A stretch of DNA of 64,000 nucleotides from Microbacterium sp. MF43 (GCF_012847295.1 NZ_JABBDY010000003.1:186001-250000), one strand, 5' to 3'. Positions 27,609-36,336 are shown, numbered from the stretch's first letter. A program made the numbers and translations. Notes: generated from the letters alone by a model not told the origin.

Positions 27609-28264
27609 CCGTCGCCGAGCCGCGCCTCACCTTGGAGCGGCGGCTTCTGCGGGAGCACGCGATCGTGATCGCGTGCGACGAGGTCGGGCGCGGCGCGCTG
27701 GCGGGACCGGTCGCGGTGGGCGCCGCGGTGATCGACGCCCCGCGTGCTCGGAAGCGGATTCCTCAGGGGCTGCGCGACTCCAAGCTGGTGCCCGAGCCCA
27801 AGCGCGCCGATGTCGCCGCGCGGGCGGCCTCGTGGGTGTCGGCGAGCGCGGTGGGGTGGGCCAGCTCGGCCGAGATCGACGAGATCGGGATCATGCGCGC
27901 GCTGGGACTGGCGTCGATCCGAGCGCTGGCGGATCTGCGGGCACACGGAGTCGTGCCGGAGGATGCGATCGTGATCCTCGACGGCAACTACGACTACATC
28001 AGCGCGGCTGGCGCGACCGGTCTGCTCGTGCGGCCGGTGATCAAGGCCGACCGCGACTGCGCGTCGGCGGCCGCGGCATCCGTGATCGCGAAAGTCGCGC
28101 GCGACGCGCTCATGACCGAGCTGCACGACGACCTCCCCGCCTACAACTGGGCGCGCAACAAGGGCTACGCGAGCCCGGACCATCGTGACGCGATCCGCGA
28201 GCACGGGATCAGTGCTCACCACCGGGCGTCGTGGTCGATCGCCGAGGCTCCGACGCTGTTCTGA
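27605..28264 (+). CDS. rnhB: Ribonuclease HII
   Basis: Removes ribonucleotides from RNA-DNA hybrids and misincorporated ribonucleotides in DNA. The 219-residue protein shows the catalytic DEVGRG motif (D25, E26), DSKLV, an ILDGNYDYI segment with the third acid, and KADRDCASAAAASVIAKVARD with the fourth. ATG at 27605 overlaps the lepB stop as ATGA, and homology starts immediately, so the much longer open frame upstream is a shadow of lepB. The lepB-rnhB-DUF2469 order is conserved across actinobacteria. Confidence 0.96.
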   Translation: MTVAEPRLTLERRLLREHAIVIACDEVGRGALAGPVAVGAAVIDAPRARKRIPQGLRDSKLVPEPKRADVAARAASWVSASAVGWASSAEIDEIGIMRALGLASIRALADLRAHGVVPEDAIVILDGNYDYISAAGATGLLVRPVIKADRDCASAAAASVIAKVARDALMTELHDDLPAYNWARNKGYASPDHRDAIREHGISAHHRASWSIAEAPTLF

Positions 28265-28315
28265 GGTGCTGTCCGCCGTCGGCGGACGTGTGGTCGCGCG
28301 CTCGCGCCCGGCCCA

Positions 28316-28321
28316 TAGGAT
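28316..28321 (+). promoter_or_regulatory. -10 box (TAGGAT) of the DUF2469 gene
   Basis: TAGGAT ends 9 bases before the ATG at 28331 with no Shine-Dalgarno sequence, suggesting a leaderless or nearly leaderless mRNA separate from lepB-rnhB. Confidence 0.5.
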
Positions 28322-28330
28322 GGTCTCACC

Positions 28331-28654
28331 ATGGATGACGAAGTCTTCGAAGACTACGACCGTGAGCTGGAGCTCGCGCTGTACCGCGAGTACCGCGACG
28401 TCGTCTCTCAGTTCCAGTACGTGATCGAGACCGAGCGGCGCTTCTATCTCGCGAACGAGGTCAATGTCGTGCGCCGCGACACCGAGCACGACTTCTACTT
28501 CGAGATCTCGATGTCGGACGTATGGGTGTGGGACATCTATCGCGCCGACCGCTTCGTCAAGGCGGTCCGCGTGCTGACGTTCAAGGATGTCAACGTCGAG
28601 GAGCTGCAGCGCCGGGACTTCCACCTTCCCGAGGAGCTCTCGCTCGACACCTGA
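28331..28654 (+). CDS. DUF2469 family protein
   Basis: A small acidic protein of 107 residues belonging to the actinobacteria-specific DUF2469 family; the function is unknown. The sequence is well conserved in style: DDEVFEDYDRELELALYREYRDVV, ETERRFYLANEV, FYFEISMSDVWVWDIYR and VLTFKDVNVEEL. It has no membrane segment and no catalytic motif I can name. It follows rnhB as in mycobacteria and is convergent with dprA, whose stop lies six bases away. Confidence 0.9.
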   Translation: MDDEVFEDYDRELELALYREYRDVVSQFQYVIETERRFYLANEVNVVRRDTEHDFYFEISMSDVWVWDIYRADRFVKAVRVLTFKDVNVEELQRRDFHLPEELSLDT

Positions 28655-28660
28655 CCCGGG

Positions 28661-29854
28661 TCACTCGGCGCCGGATGCCGCGCGCCATCCACCGGGCGTG
28701 CGTACGGCGGCGCCCTCGAGGTGCAGGAGGCCCAGGATCGCCTCGGTCTCCGCGGGAGACATGCCCGCCCGGGCGGCGACATCGGCGGCGCTGCGAGCGG
28801 TTCTCGGGCTGAGCGCGTCGCGCACGCGCGTGGTGTCGTCGGTGGGTGGACGTCCATCGTCGCGGCCGCCCCGTGTGCTGCCGGCGATGCCGAGGAGTTC
28901 GCGCACGTCGTCGGCGCCGGTGATGCAGGAGGCGCCGTACTCGCGCAGCAGGCGATGGGTTCCCGCTGAGGCCGCGGACGTGATCGGACCGGGCACCGCC
29001 CCGAGCCCGCGCGCCAGTGCGCAGGCATGACCGGCGGTGTTGAGGGAGCCGCTGCGCCAGCCGGCTTCCACGACGATCGTCGCGTCCGTGAGCGCGGCGA
29101 TCAGCCGGTTCCGTTGCAGAAATCTCCACTTGGTCGGCGCAGCGCCGCACGGCACTTCACTCACCACGGCGCCGCTCAGGGCGATGCGGTCGACAAGGCT
29201 TGCATGACCGGCCGGATAGGCGCGATCCACGCCGCCTGCCAGGAGAGCCACCGTGAGGCCACCGGCGTGCAGCGCCGCACGGTGGGCGGCGCCGTCGATC
29301 CCGAACGCACCGCCCGACACCACAGGGACACCGCTCCCCGCGAGATCGGCGGCGAGCTCGATCGCGACGTGATCTCCGTATGACGTGGCCGCGCGAGCCC
29401 CGACGATCGCGATAGAGGGACGCAGCCGGGTGAGCGCACCGACGTCGCCACGCACCCAGAGGCAGTGAGGTGCATGCGGTCCGAGGTCGTGCAGCTGTCG
29501 CGGCCACTCGTCGTCGGCCGGGGTGACGAGCCCGATCCGGCCCTTCTCCGCCGCCCGGAGCGAGAGCGCGATCTGCTCTGCCTGCAAACGGGGCAGCCAT
29601 CGCCGACGCCCGTCGTCGAACTCCTTCGGCGTCAGCGGGTCTGCACGCGCTCCGCCTGCCAGGACGACCTCGAGGGCGCGGACCGAGCCGAGCGTTTCGA
29701 CCAGCCGGCCGGCAGCGGAGTCGCCCGGCTCGACGAGGTGACTCCACACGACGGTGGCATAGCGGTCGAGGAGAGCGTCGTCGGCTTCGTCGGGGCGGAC
29801 GATTCTGCCGAGCGCACTCCGTGCGGCAACGGCGTCGAGCGCGAAACGGGTCAT
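28661..29854 (-). CDS. dprA: DNA-processing protein DprA
   Basis: Loads RecA on incoming single-stranded DNA during natural transformation. The 397-residue protein has the Rossmann-like domain motifs IAIVGARAATSYG, VVSGGAFGIDGAAHRAAL, LAGGVDRAYPAGH, FLQRNRLIAAL and SGSLNTAGHACALARG, followed by a C-terminal winged-helix-like domain (about 340-397). ATG at 29854 overlaps the comM stop. It is last in a yraN-comM-dprA operon that runs against the neighbouring genes. No other competence genes are in the window. Confidence 0.95.
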   Translation of the reverse strand: MTRFALDAVAARSALGRIVRPDEADDALLDRYATVVWSHLVEPGDSAAGRLVETLGSVRALEVVLAGGARADPLTPKEFDDGRRRWLPRLQAEQIALSLRAAEKGRIGLVTPADDEWPRQLHDLGPHAPHCLWVRGDVGALTRLRPSIAIVGARAATSYGDHVAIELAADLAGSGVPVVSGGAFGIDGAAHRAALHAGGLTVALLAGGVDRAYPAGHASLVDRIALSGAVVSEVPCGAAPTKWRFLQRNRLIAALTDATIVVEAGWRSGSLNTAGHACALARGLGAVPGPITSAASAGTHRLLREYGASCITGADDVRELLGIAGSTRGGRDDGRPPTDDTTRVRDALSPRTARSAADVAARAGMSPAETEAILGLLHLEGAAVRTPGGWRAASGAE

Positions 29855-31380
29855 AGGGCGATTCCCTTCTTGAGGTACAGAGCGCGGCCGATCCGCTCGA
29901 CGTCGAGCTGCTCTCGTCCGTCCAGGTCGGCCAGAGACCACGCCACCCGCAGCACGCGGTCGTAGCCCCGGAGCGTGAGGGATCCTCGGTGCAACGCCGC
30001 GTCGAGAGGCCGTCGAACCGTCGGCGACGGCGCGCAGGGCCCTTCTCGGAGCCACGTTCCCGGGACCTGCGCGTTGAGGCGCCACGGTGTTCCCGCCAGG
30101 CGCCGCGCGGTTCGGTCTCGCGCTTCCGCGACGCGAGCGCGCGCCTCGGCGGTGGTGGTACTCGCTCCGCCGACTCCGCGCTGGGCCACGGACACCCGCG
30201 CGAGGGTGAGTTCGATGTCCATGCGGTCCAGCAGCGGACCCGAGAGACGCCGGAGATACCGGCGGATCGCGGCGGGCGGGCACGTGCACGTGCCGCCGCG
30301 AATGCCGTAGTCGCCGCACGGGCAGGGGTTCGTCGCGAGGATCAGCTGGAATCGCGCGGGGAACTCGGCGCTGGCGCCGGACCGGTGGATTGTGATGGCT
30401 CCGCTCTCGAGCGGCTGGCGCAGCGCGTCGAGCGCGCTCGCGGCGAACTCGCCGGCCTCGTCGAGGAACAGCACTCCCTCGCTCGCCCGTGCGATGGCGC
30501 CGGGGCGCACGATTCTGGATCCTCCGCCGACGAGCGCTGCGACGCTGACGCTGTGGTGGGGAGCTTCGAACGGGGGAACGCGGGACAGCTCCACCACGCG
30601 CGAGCCCGACAGGCTCCGGATCGATGCGCTCGCGAGCGCTGCACGATCATCGAGTTCGGGCAGGATGCCGGGAAGCCGCTGCGCGAGCATCGTCTTCCCC
30701 GCCCCGGGAGGACCGCACATCAGCAGGTGGTGTCCGCCGGCAGCCGCCACGACGAGTGCCTCGATCGCCTCACCCTGGCCGATGACGTCGGCAAGGTCCG
30801 CGGGCGCCGATGGGGCGGGTGCGCACTCCTCGGGCAGCTCGACCGGAGGGTCGGCGGGGACCACGACATCCGCGCCGTGCGCGGAGACCACTTCGGCCAG
30901 GTTGATCGCGCCGAGCACTTCGATGCCATCGACCAGTTCCGCTTCGGCCCGGTTGGCGACCGGGACGATCACGCGGCGATGACCGGCCCGCGCGGCGGCG
31001 ACGACGGCGGGAAGGATGCCGGGGATCGGCCGGAGCCGGCCGTCGAGCCCGAGTTCGCCGAGGTGGACGGTGCCAGCGAGGGATGAGGCATCCATCGCCC
31101 TCTCCGTCGCCAGGCACGCGATCGCGATCGCGAGATCGAATCCCGAGCCCTGCTTCGGCAGGCTCGCGGGCGAGAGGTTGACGGTCAGCCGGCGCCGGGG
31201 AAGCGGGACACCGCTGTTCGCGCACGCGTTGTGCACCCGCTGGACCGCTTCGCCGAGCGACTTGTCGGGGAGCCCGATGATCTTGAATTCGGGCGTCTGA
31301 TTGGACAGGTCGGCCTCGACCTCGACCAGCTCTCCCTGTGCACCCACGAGTGCGACGGCCCACGTGCGCGCGACGCTCAC
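29851..31380 (-). CDS. comM: YifB/ComM-family AAA+ ATPase (Mg-chelatase-like)
   Basis: Hexameric helicase that promotes branch migration during natural transformation in species where it was studied. The 509-residue protein has an N-terminal Lon-protease-like domain (TPEFKIIGLPDKSLGEAVQRVHNA, VNLSPASLPKQGSGFDLAIAIA), then Walker A GPPGAGKTML and Walker B GVLFLDEAGEF, the cysteine-rich NPCPCGDYGIRGGTCTCPP and a C-terminal Mg-chelatase lid domain. GTG at 31380 overlaps the yraN stop (GTGA). Confidence 0.95.
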   Translation of the reverse strand: MSVARTWAVALVGAQGELVEVEADLSNQTPEFKIIGLPDKSLGEAVQRVHNACANSGVPLPRRRLTVNLSPASLPKQGSGFDLAIAIACLATERAMDASSLAGTVHLGELGLDGRLRPIPGILPAVVAAARAGHRRVIVPVANRAEAELVDGIEVLGAINLAEVVSAHGADVVVPADPPVELPEECAPAPSAPADLADVIGQGEAIEALVVAAAGGHHLLMCGPPGAGKTMLAQRLPGILPELDDRAALASASIRSLSGSRVVELSRVPPFEAPHHSVSVAALVGGGSRIVRPGAIARASEGVLFLDEAGEFAASALDALRQPLESGAITIHRSGASAEFPARFQLILATNPCPCGDYGIRGGTCTCPPAAIRRYLRRLSGPLLDRMDIELTLARVSVAQRGVGGASTTTAEARARVAEARDRTARRLAGTPWRLNAQVPGTWLREGPCAPSPTVRRPLDAALHRGSLTLRGYDRVLRVAWSLADLDGREQLDVERIGRALYLKKGIAL

Positions 31381-31745
31381 GGCACCTCCACGTCAACGAT
31401 GTGCTCCAGTCGGGCGGTGCGGGGATCGGCGCCGGTCAGCGCGACGGCGTCGATGCGCAGGCGCCGGCCCTGCACAGAATCCCGGTTCCCCGCCGCCCAG
31501 GCGGCCGCCAGGCGCCACAGGCGCGCACGCTTGCGGCCGTCGATCGCCTCGAACGGGTGCCCGAACCCCTCGGCGCGGCGGGTCTTGACCTCGACGACGA
31601 CCACGTGCGCCGCATCGGCCACGACGAGGTCGATCTCTCCCGCCCGACACCGCCAGTTGCGGGCCAGGATCTCGTACCCGCTGCTCGCGAAATACCCTGC
31701 GGCGCGGTCTTCGCCCGCTCGGCCGAGCTCGTCCTTCATCGCCAT
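31377..31745 (-). CDS. yraN: UPF0102 (YraN) family nuclease-like protein
   Basis: A 122-residue protein with the restriction-endonuclease-like core GRAGEDRAAGYFASSGYEILARNWRCRAGEIDLV... VVVVEVKTRR, i.e. the E-x(n)-D-x(n)-ExK catalytic pattern; a biological substrate is not established. ATG at 31745, or two codons later at 31739. It starts the yraN-comM-dprA operon. The gap to the divergent xerC (31746-31841) contains one GAGGCATCCG copy at 31789. Confidence 0.92.
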   Translation of the reverse strand: MAMKDELGRAGEDRAAGYFASSGYEILARNWRCRAGEIDLVVADAAHVVVVEVKTRRAEGFGHPFEAIDGRKRARLWRLAAAWAAGNRDSVQGRRLRIDAVALTGADPRTARLEHIVDVEVP

Positions 31746-31788
31746 GCTGCGATGCTCTCCCGCCCGCCGGTGCCGGAATCAGGATGCT

Positions 31789-31798
31789 GAGGCATCCG
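31789..31798 (+). repeat. GAGGCATCCG decamer, intergenic copy
   Basis: One of 11 copies (both strands) of the over-represented decamer; this one is in the spacer between the divergent yraN and xerC genes. Confidence 0.6.
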
Positions 31799-31841
31799 TT
31801 CACTCAGTTCTTCGCAGGAGGCCTGGGGAGGAGCGGGCGCA

Positions 31842-32810
31842 GTGAGAACGGAGCGTCGGGAACGACCTGGCCGCCCGAGGAGCGAAGCTGGGGGAGTGAG
31901 ACTGCACGACGCCGCGGAGGAGTACGCGCGCACCCTGGCCGAGGTGCGCCGGCTGTCTCCCGCGACGGTCCGCGCGTATCGCGCAGATCTCACCGACCTG
32001 TGCGCCGCGACCGGTGACGTCGAGGTGCGGGATGTCGACCTCGAGACGCTCCGCGAGTGGCTCTGGCGGGCCACACAGCGCGGCGACGCGCGCTCCACGA
32101 TCGCCCGGCGCACCTCCACGGCGAAGGGCTTCTTCCTCTGGGCGTCGGAGCACGGGCTCGTCCCCGAAGACCCGGCGCTGCGCCTCGTCGCACCCAAGCG
32201 CGGGCGTACCCTGCCGAAAGTCGCGACGACGGATGCCGTTTCCGCGGTGCTCGACGATCGGGGGGCTGCGGCGGCGGAGAGCGGCGATCCGGTGGCACTG
32301 CGAGATCACGCGGCGCTCGAGCTTCTCTACGGGTCGGGCATCCGGGTGTCGGAGCTGTGCGGGTTGGATGTCGGCGATCTCGATCGCGATCGGCGCACCG
32401 CGCGCGTTGTCGGCAAGGGCTCGAAAGAGCGCGTCGTTCCGTTCGGCGGTGCGGCGGCCCGCGCGGTCGACGCCTATCTCGTGCGTGGCCGCCCCGCTCT
32501 CGCCGCCCGAAGGGCGGACGGGGCGAACCGCGACGGCAACGCGCTGTTCCTCGGAAGCCGCGGCGGGCGCCTGGGCACGCGGGCCGTCTACGACCTCGTC
32601 ACGGGAGTGTTCGGCCCGGTCCTCGGCGGATCCGTCGGCCCGCACGCCCTCCGCCACTCCGCGGCGACGCACCTCCTCGACGGCGGCGCCGATCTGCGTG
32701 CGGTCCAGGAGCTCCTCGGCCACGCGAGCCTCGGCACCACGCAGATCTACACGCACGTCTCGAGCGAGCGATTGGCGGCCACCTATCGCAACGCGCACCC
32801 GCGGGCCTGA
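31842..32810 (+). CDS. xerC: Tyrosine recombinase XerC
   Basis: Resolves chromosome dimers with XerD at dif. The 322-residue protein has the SAM-like core-binding domain (about 20-110) and the catalytic domain with the full set R168 (GSGIRVSEL), K192 (VGKGSKER), H268/R271 (GPHALRHSAATH), H294 (LLGHASLGTTQ) and Y303. GTG at 31842 is chosen because GGAGGAG lies eight bases upstream; GTG at 31896 is the alternative and begins nearer the conserved region. Its position before the M23 gene and rpsB is the conserved actinobacterial place for housekeeping XerC, so it is not a mobile-element integrase. Confidence 0.9.
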   Translation: MRTERRERPGRPRSEAGGVRLHDAAEEYARTLAEVRRLSPATVRAYRADLTDLCAATGDVEVRDVDLETLREWLWRATQRGDARSTIARRTSTAKGFFLWASEHGLVPEDPALRLVAPKRGRTLPKVATTDAVSAVLDDRGAAAAESGDPVALRDHAALELLYGSGIRVSELCGLDVGDLDRDRRTARVVGKGSKERVVPFGGAAARAVDAYLVRGRPALAARRADGANRDGNALFLGSRGGRLGTRAVYDLVTGVFGPVLGGSVGPHALRHSAATHLLDGGADLRAVQELLGHASLGTTQIYTHVSSERLAATYRNAHPRA

Positions 32811-32822
32811 GCACGCCACGAC

Positions 32823-33356
32823 TCAGCAGCAGGGCAACAGGACCGCGCGCGGCACCTCTCCCAGGAGCAGGAGCGGGTTGATGTACTCTCCGTGCCGCCG
32901 CACCCCGACGTGCAGCGCGCCCGGCGCCGCATGACCGCCGACGGCCACGCGCGCGACAACCTGCCCGCGATCGACGGGGGCTCCCGGTTCGAGCTCCGAC
33001 TCGACGGGCTCCAGCGTGGTGACGAGGCCGTCACCGTGGTCGATGGTGAGGATTCCCCGCCGAGCGACCGTGCCGGAGAAGGCCACCGTCCCCGGTGCCG
33101 GTGAGCGGATCGGCTCCGCCGGATCGGCCCTGAGGTCGATCCCGCGGTGTCCGGCACCGTAGCGGTGCGCGGGCGCCTCGAACGGGCGCTCCACCCGGAA
33201 GGCGGCGAGCGGCCAGACCCATGCTGGGTCCTCCTCGCCGATCGGCGGCGTCGCCGCCGAGGCATCCGGTTCCGCCCCACCGCCCAGTGCGGCGACCAGC
33301 GCGGCGCCGACGAGAAGCGCGGCGAGGCTCCGTGAGTGAGCAGGTGGTTTGCGCAT
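32823..33356 (-). CDS. M23-like (LytM-fold) exported protein, catalytic histidines altered
   Basis: A 177-residue protein with an N-terminal signal-type segment ([16 protein letters not shown]) and a LytM fold from about 60. The zinc motif H70-x3-D74 (GHRGIDL) and a later H149 are present. The usual catalytic histidines are not: the YAHL position reads TTLEPV (113-118), and the HLH motif reads ALH (147-149). I recall actinobacterial relatives beside rpsB also having an EPV segment, often with a cysteine pair near GHC/CLH; here both cysteines are alanine. It may bind rather than cut peptidoglycan. ATG at 33356 is chosen because the signal peptide begins there. It is convergent with xerC. Confidence 0.8.
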   Translation of the reverse strand: MRKPPAHSRSLAALLVGAALVAALGGGAEPDASAATPPIGEEDPAWVWPLAAFRVERPFEAPAHRYGAGHRGIDLRADPAEPIRSPAPGTVAFSGTVARRGILTIDHGDGLVTTLEPVESELEPGAPVDRGQVVARVAVGGHAAPGALHVGVRRHGEYINPLLLLGEVPRAVLLPCC

Positions 33357-33664
33357 CTTGCGAGCCTGCCTCGCGGCGTGAGCGCCGACGTCACGCCGGC
33401 GCGCCGCGGTGGAACGGCGCACCGACGGGGCAGCGGGGGAGGAACGGCGTCCTGATACACTGGACCTCGCACTCCGCATGTCGGGGTGACTCCGCGTGCC
33501 CAGAGCACCGCGACGATCCACCGGGTCCCGTGGTGCGGCATCCACTCCCACCGGTCTTGCAGTCCTCTGCGAGCGGGTGTGCGCCGGGCACCAGGCCCGC
33601 CGGCCATCAGTCGGCGAGAACACAACCGCAAGCGGCGCGAAAGCGCCAGAACAGGAGAACGGCT
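33357..33664 (+). promoter_or_regulatory. rpsB promoter and long leader (308-bp spacer)
   Basis: This gene-free spacer separates the divergent M23 and rpsB genes. A -10 box TACACT (33456-33461, in GATACACT) suggests a start near 33468 and a leader of nearly 200 bases. A GGCGC-GAAA-GCGCC hairpin (33634-33647) with a GNRA-type tetraloop lies just before the ribosome binding site AGGAGA. In E. coli S2 controls its own operon through the rpsB leader; a similar role here is inference. One GGCATCC core copy lies at 33538. I see no other feature. Confidence 0.5.
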
Positions 33665-34576
33665 ATGGCCGTCGTCACGATTCGCCAGCTGCTCGACAGC
33701 GGCGTCCACTTCGGGCACCAGACCCGCCGGTGGAACCCGAAGGTCAAGCGCTTCATCCTCACGGAGCGCAGCGGCATCCACATCATCGACCTGCAGCAGT
33801 CGCTGACCTACATCGACAAGGCGTACGAGTTCGTCAAGGAGACCGTCGCCCACGGTGGCACGATCCTCTTCGTCGGCACGAAGAAGCAGGCCCAGGAGAT
33901 CGTCGCCGAGCAGGCGACCCGGGTCGGCCAGCCCTACGTGAACCAGCGCTGGCTCGGTGGCCTCCTCACCAACTTCCAGACCGTGTCGAAGCGCCTCGCG
34001 CGCATGAAGGAGCTCGAGGAGCTCAACTTCGACGACCCGGCTGCGAGCGGCTTCACCAAGAAGGAGCTGCTGATCAAGAAGCGCGAGCTGGACAAGCTCC
34101 ACAAGTCGCTCGGCGGCATCCGCAACCTGCAGAAGACGCCGTCGGCCATCTGGGTCATCGACGCCAAGCGTGAGCACCTCGCCGTCGACGAGGCCACCAA
34201 GCTCGGCATCCCGGTGATCGGGATCCTCGACACGAACGCCGACCCGGACGAGTTCCAGTACCCGATCCCCGGCAACGACGACGCGATCCGCTCGGTGAGC
34301 CTGCTCACGCGCATCATCGCCGACGCCGCCGCCGAGGGCCTCATCCAGCGCCACCAGCCGACCGACGAGTCGGCCGACGCCGAGCCCCTCGCCGACTGGG
34401 AGCGCGAGCTGCTCGAGCAGGGCGCCGCCGCCGACGCTGCCGCCGAGGCCCCCGCCGAGTCGGCCGAGGCTCCCGAGGCTGCTGACGCCCAGGCCGCCGC
34501 CGAAGAAGCCCCCGCAGAGGACGCCCCCGAGGCTGCCGAGGTTCCCGCCGAGGACGCCGAGGCCGCCGACAAGTAA
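33665..34576 (+). CDS. rpsB: 30S ribosomal protein S2
   Basis: Small-subunit protein needed for S1 and initiation on many mRNAs. The 303-residue protein has the full S2 core ([31 protein letters not shown]... [12 protein letters not shown]... [12 protein letters not shown]... [19 protein letters not shown]... [16 protein letters not shown]). A long C-terminal tail of about 55 residues is almost only Ala, Glu, Asp and Pro. GGAGA precedes the ATG. It forms an operon with tsf, with a strong hairpin in the spacer between. Confidence 0.98.
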   Translation: MAVVTIRQLLDSGVHFGHQTRRWNPKVKRFILTERSGIHIIDLQQSLTYIDKAYEFVKETVAHGGTILFVGTKKQAQEIVAEQATRVGQPYVNQRWLGGLLTNFQTVSKRLARMKELEELNFDDPAASGFTKKELLIKKRELDKLHKSLGGIRNLQKTPSAIWVIDAKREHLAVDEATKLGIPVIGILDTNADPDEFQYPIPGNDDAIRSVSLLTRIIADAAAEGLIQRHQPTDESADAEPLADWERELLEQGAAADAAAEAPAESAEAPEAADAQAAAEEAPAEDAPEAAEVPAEDAEAADK

Positions 34577-34598
34577 TCGGCCGACCCGCATGAACTCC

Positions 34599-34649
34599 GC
34601 CTCGGCGGGATCGCCCTGACCCGCACGGTCACGGCGGTCCCGCCGAGGC
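34599..34649 (+). terminator. Strong hairpin between rpsB and tsf (possible attenuator)
   Basis: GCCTCGGCGGGA (34599-34610) pairs perfectly with TCCCGCCGAGGC (34638-34649), 12 bp, and four further pairs (CGCC with GGCG) extend inward past a mismatch. There is no T-run. As rpsB and tsf are normally co-transcribed, this is more likely a partial terminator, an mRNA-processing or a stabilising element than a full stop; E. coli also has a control element in this spacer. Confidence 0.5.
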
Positions 34650-34686
34650 ATCCTCAGAACTCACCACAATCAAGGAGCCGCCACCC

Positions 34687-35514
34687 ATGGCAAACTTCAC
34701 GATCGCCGACATCAAGGCGCTGCGCGAGCAGCTCGGCACGGGCATGGTCGACACCAAGAAGGCTCTCGAGGAGGCCGACGGCGACCTCGAGAAGGCTGTC
34801 GAGATCCTCCGCCTCAAGGGCGCGAAGGGCAACGCCAAGCGCGCCGACCGCTCCACCAGCGAGGGTCTCGTCGCCGCCAAGCAGGAGGGCGACAAGGTCA
34901 CCATCCTCGAGCTCAACACCGAGACCGACTTCGTGGCGAAGAACGAGCGCTTCATCGCGCTGGCCGACAAGGTGCTCGACGCCGCGGCCGCCGCCGGCGC
35001 CGAGTCTGCCGAGGCCGCCCTCGCGGCGCCCGCCGGCAGCCAGACCGTCGCCGAGCTCATCTCGGACGAAGCCGCGATCATCGGCGAGAAGGTCGAGCTG
35101 CGCCGGGTCCGCACGCTCTCGGGCGACAAGTTCGAGATCTACCTGCACAAGACCAGCAAGGACCTGCCCCCGCAGGTCGGCGTGGTGCTGGCCTACACGG
35201 GCGACGACGCCGAGACGGCGCGCAGCCTCGCGCAGCACATCTCGTTCGCGAACCCGTCCTACCTCTCCCGCGACGAGGTCCCCGAGGCCGAGGTCGAGAA
35301 GGAGCGCGAGATCGTCACCGAGATCTCGCGCAACGAAGGCAAGCCCGAGGCTGCTCTTCCCAAGATCGTCGAGGGTCGCGTCAACGCGTTCTTCAAGCAG
35401 GTCTCGCTGCTCGACCAGGACTACGCCAAGGACAACAAGCTGTCCGTCGCCCAGGTCGCCAAGGACGCGGGACTGACCCTGACGGGCTTCGCCCGCTTCA
35501 AGGTCGGCGCGTAA
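34687..35514 (+). CDS. tsf: Elongation factor Ts
   Basis: Nucleotide-exchange factor for EF-Tu. The 275-residue protein begins with the UBA-like domain (IKALREQLGTGMVDTKKALEEADGDLEKAVEILRLKG), followed by the TDFVAKNERF motif that contacts EF-Tu and the dimerisation domain ending in LTGFARFKVGA. AAGGAG lies nine bases before the ATG. It is second in the rpsB-tsf operon and is followed by a terminator. Confidence 0.98.
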   Translation: MANFTIADIKALREQLGTGMVDTKKALEEADGDLEKAVEILRLKGAKGNAKRADRSTSEGLVAAKQEGDKVTILELNTETDFVAKNERFIALADKVLDAAAAAGAESAEAALAAPAGSQTVAELISDEAAIIGEKVELRRVRTLSGDKFEIYLHKTSKDLPPQVGVVLAYTGDDAETARSLAQHISFANPSYLSRDEVPEAEVEKEREIVTEISRNEGKPEAALPKIVEGRVNAFFKQVSLLDQDYAKDNKLSVAQVAKDAGLTLTGFARFKVGA

Positions 35515-35523
35515 CACATCGAG

Positions 35524-35556
35524 AAGGCCCGCATCGATTCCGGTGCGGGCCTTTTC
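35524..35556 (+). terminator. Rho-independent terminator after tsf
   Basis: AAGGCCCGCA (35524-35533) and TGCGGGCCTT (35544-35553) form a 10-bp stem with a 10-base loop, followed by a short T-run (CTTTTCT). This is the most canonical terminator in the window and closes rpsB-tsf. Confidence 0.88.
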
Positions 35557-35596
35557 TCATGCCCAACGGTAGTTTGTCGTCAACGAGAGGATCGTC

Positions 35597-36316
35597 GTGA
35601 TCAATGAGAACACCGGGCGCCGTCGCGTCCTCCTGAAGCTGTCGGGCGAGGCGTTCGGAGGTGGACAGCTCGGGGTCAATCCCGACGTCGTGAGCCAGAT
35701 GGCCCGTGAGATCGCCGCGGCCGTCGATCGCGTCGAGATCGCCGTCGTCGTCGGCGGCGGCAACTTCTTCCGGGGCGCCGAGCTCAGCCAGCGCGGCATG
35801 GACCGGGGCCGCGCCGACTATATGGGCATGCTCGGCACCGTCATGAACGCGCTCGCGCTCCAGGACTTCCTCGAGCAGGCGGGCGCCGCGACGCGCGTGC
35901 AGTCGGCCATCTCGATGACCCAGGTCGCCGAGCCCTACATTCCGCGCCGTGCGGAACGCCACATGGAGAAGGGGCGCGTCGTCATCTTCGGCGCGGGCGC
36001 GGGTCTTCCCTACTTCTCGACCGACACCGTCGCCGCGCAGCGCGCTCTCGAGATCGACGCGCAAGAGGTGCTGGTCGCCAAGAACGGGGTCGACGGCGTG
36101 TACACCGCTGACCCGAAGAAGGATGCCTCGGCGACGAAGATCGACCGCATCACGTATCTCGACGCGCTGCAGCGCGGGCTCAAGGTCGTCGATTCGACGG
36201 CGTTCAGCCTCTGCATGGACAACAAGATGGACATGCGCGTGTTCGGCATGGAGCCCGCGGGCAACGTGACACGTGCCCTGCTCGGCGAGTCGATCGGCAC
36301 GCTGGTCACGGCGTGA
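35597..36316 (+). CDS. pyrH: UMP kinase
   Basis: Phosphorylates UMP to UDP. The 239-residue amino-acid-kinase-fold protein has [43 protein letters not shown], and [22 protein letters not shown], then [12 protein letters not shown] and [14 protein letters not shown] start at 35597 with GAGAGGA upstream. A possible -10 box TAGTTT lies at 35570-35575. It is followed by frr, the usual order. Confidence 0.97.
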   Translation: MINENTGRRRVLLKLSGEAFGGGQLGVNPDVVSQMAREIAAAVDRVEIAVVVGGGNFFRGAELSQRGMDRGRADYMGMLGTVMNALALQDFLEQAGAATRVQSAISMTQVAEPYIPRRAERHMEKGRVVIFGAGAGLPYFSTDTVAAQRALEIDAQEVLVAKNGVDGVYTADPKKDASATKIDRITYLDALQRGLKVVDSTAFSLCMDNKMDMRVFGMEPAGNVTRALLGESIGTLVTA

Positions 36317-36330
36317 ATCGCCCCGCTGAG

Positions 36331-36336
36331 TAGACT
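36331..36336 (+). promoter_or_regulatory. -10 box (TAGACT) of frr
   Basis: TAGACT lies in the 50-bp gap after pyrH, with a start expected near 36343 and a leader of about 24 bases that includes GAAGGAG before the GTG at 36367. Unlike most TAGACT boxes in this window, this one allows a Shine-Dalgarno sequence. Confidence 0.5.

Noticed and set aside
31842-32810. Tyrosine recombinase as a sign of a mobile element
   Set aside because: It sits in the conserved place for housekeeping XerC, with no attachment repeats, tRNA target or phage genes nearby.
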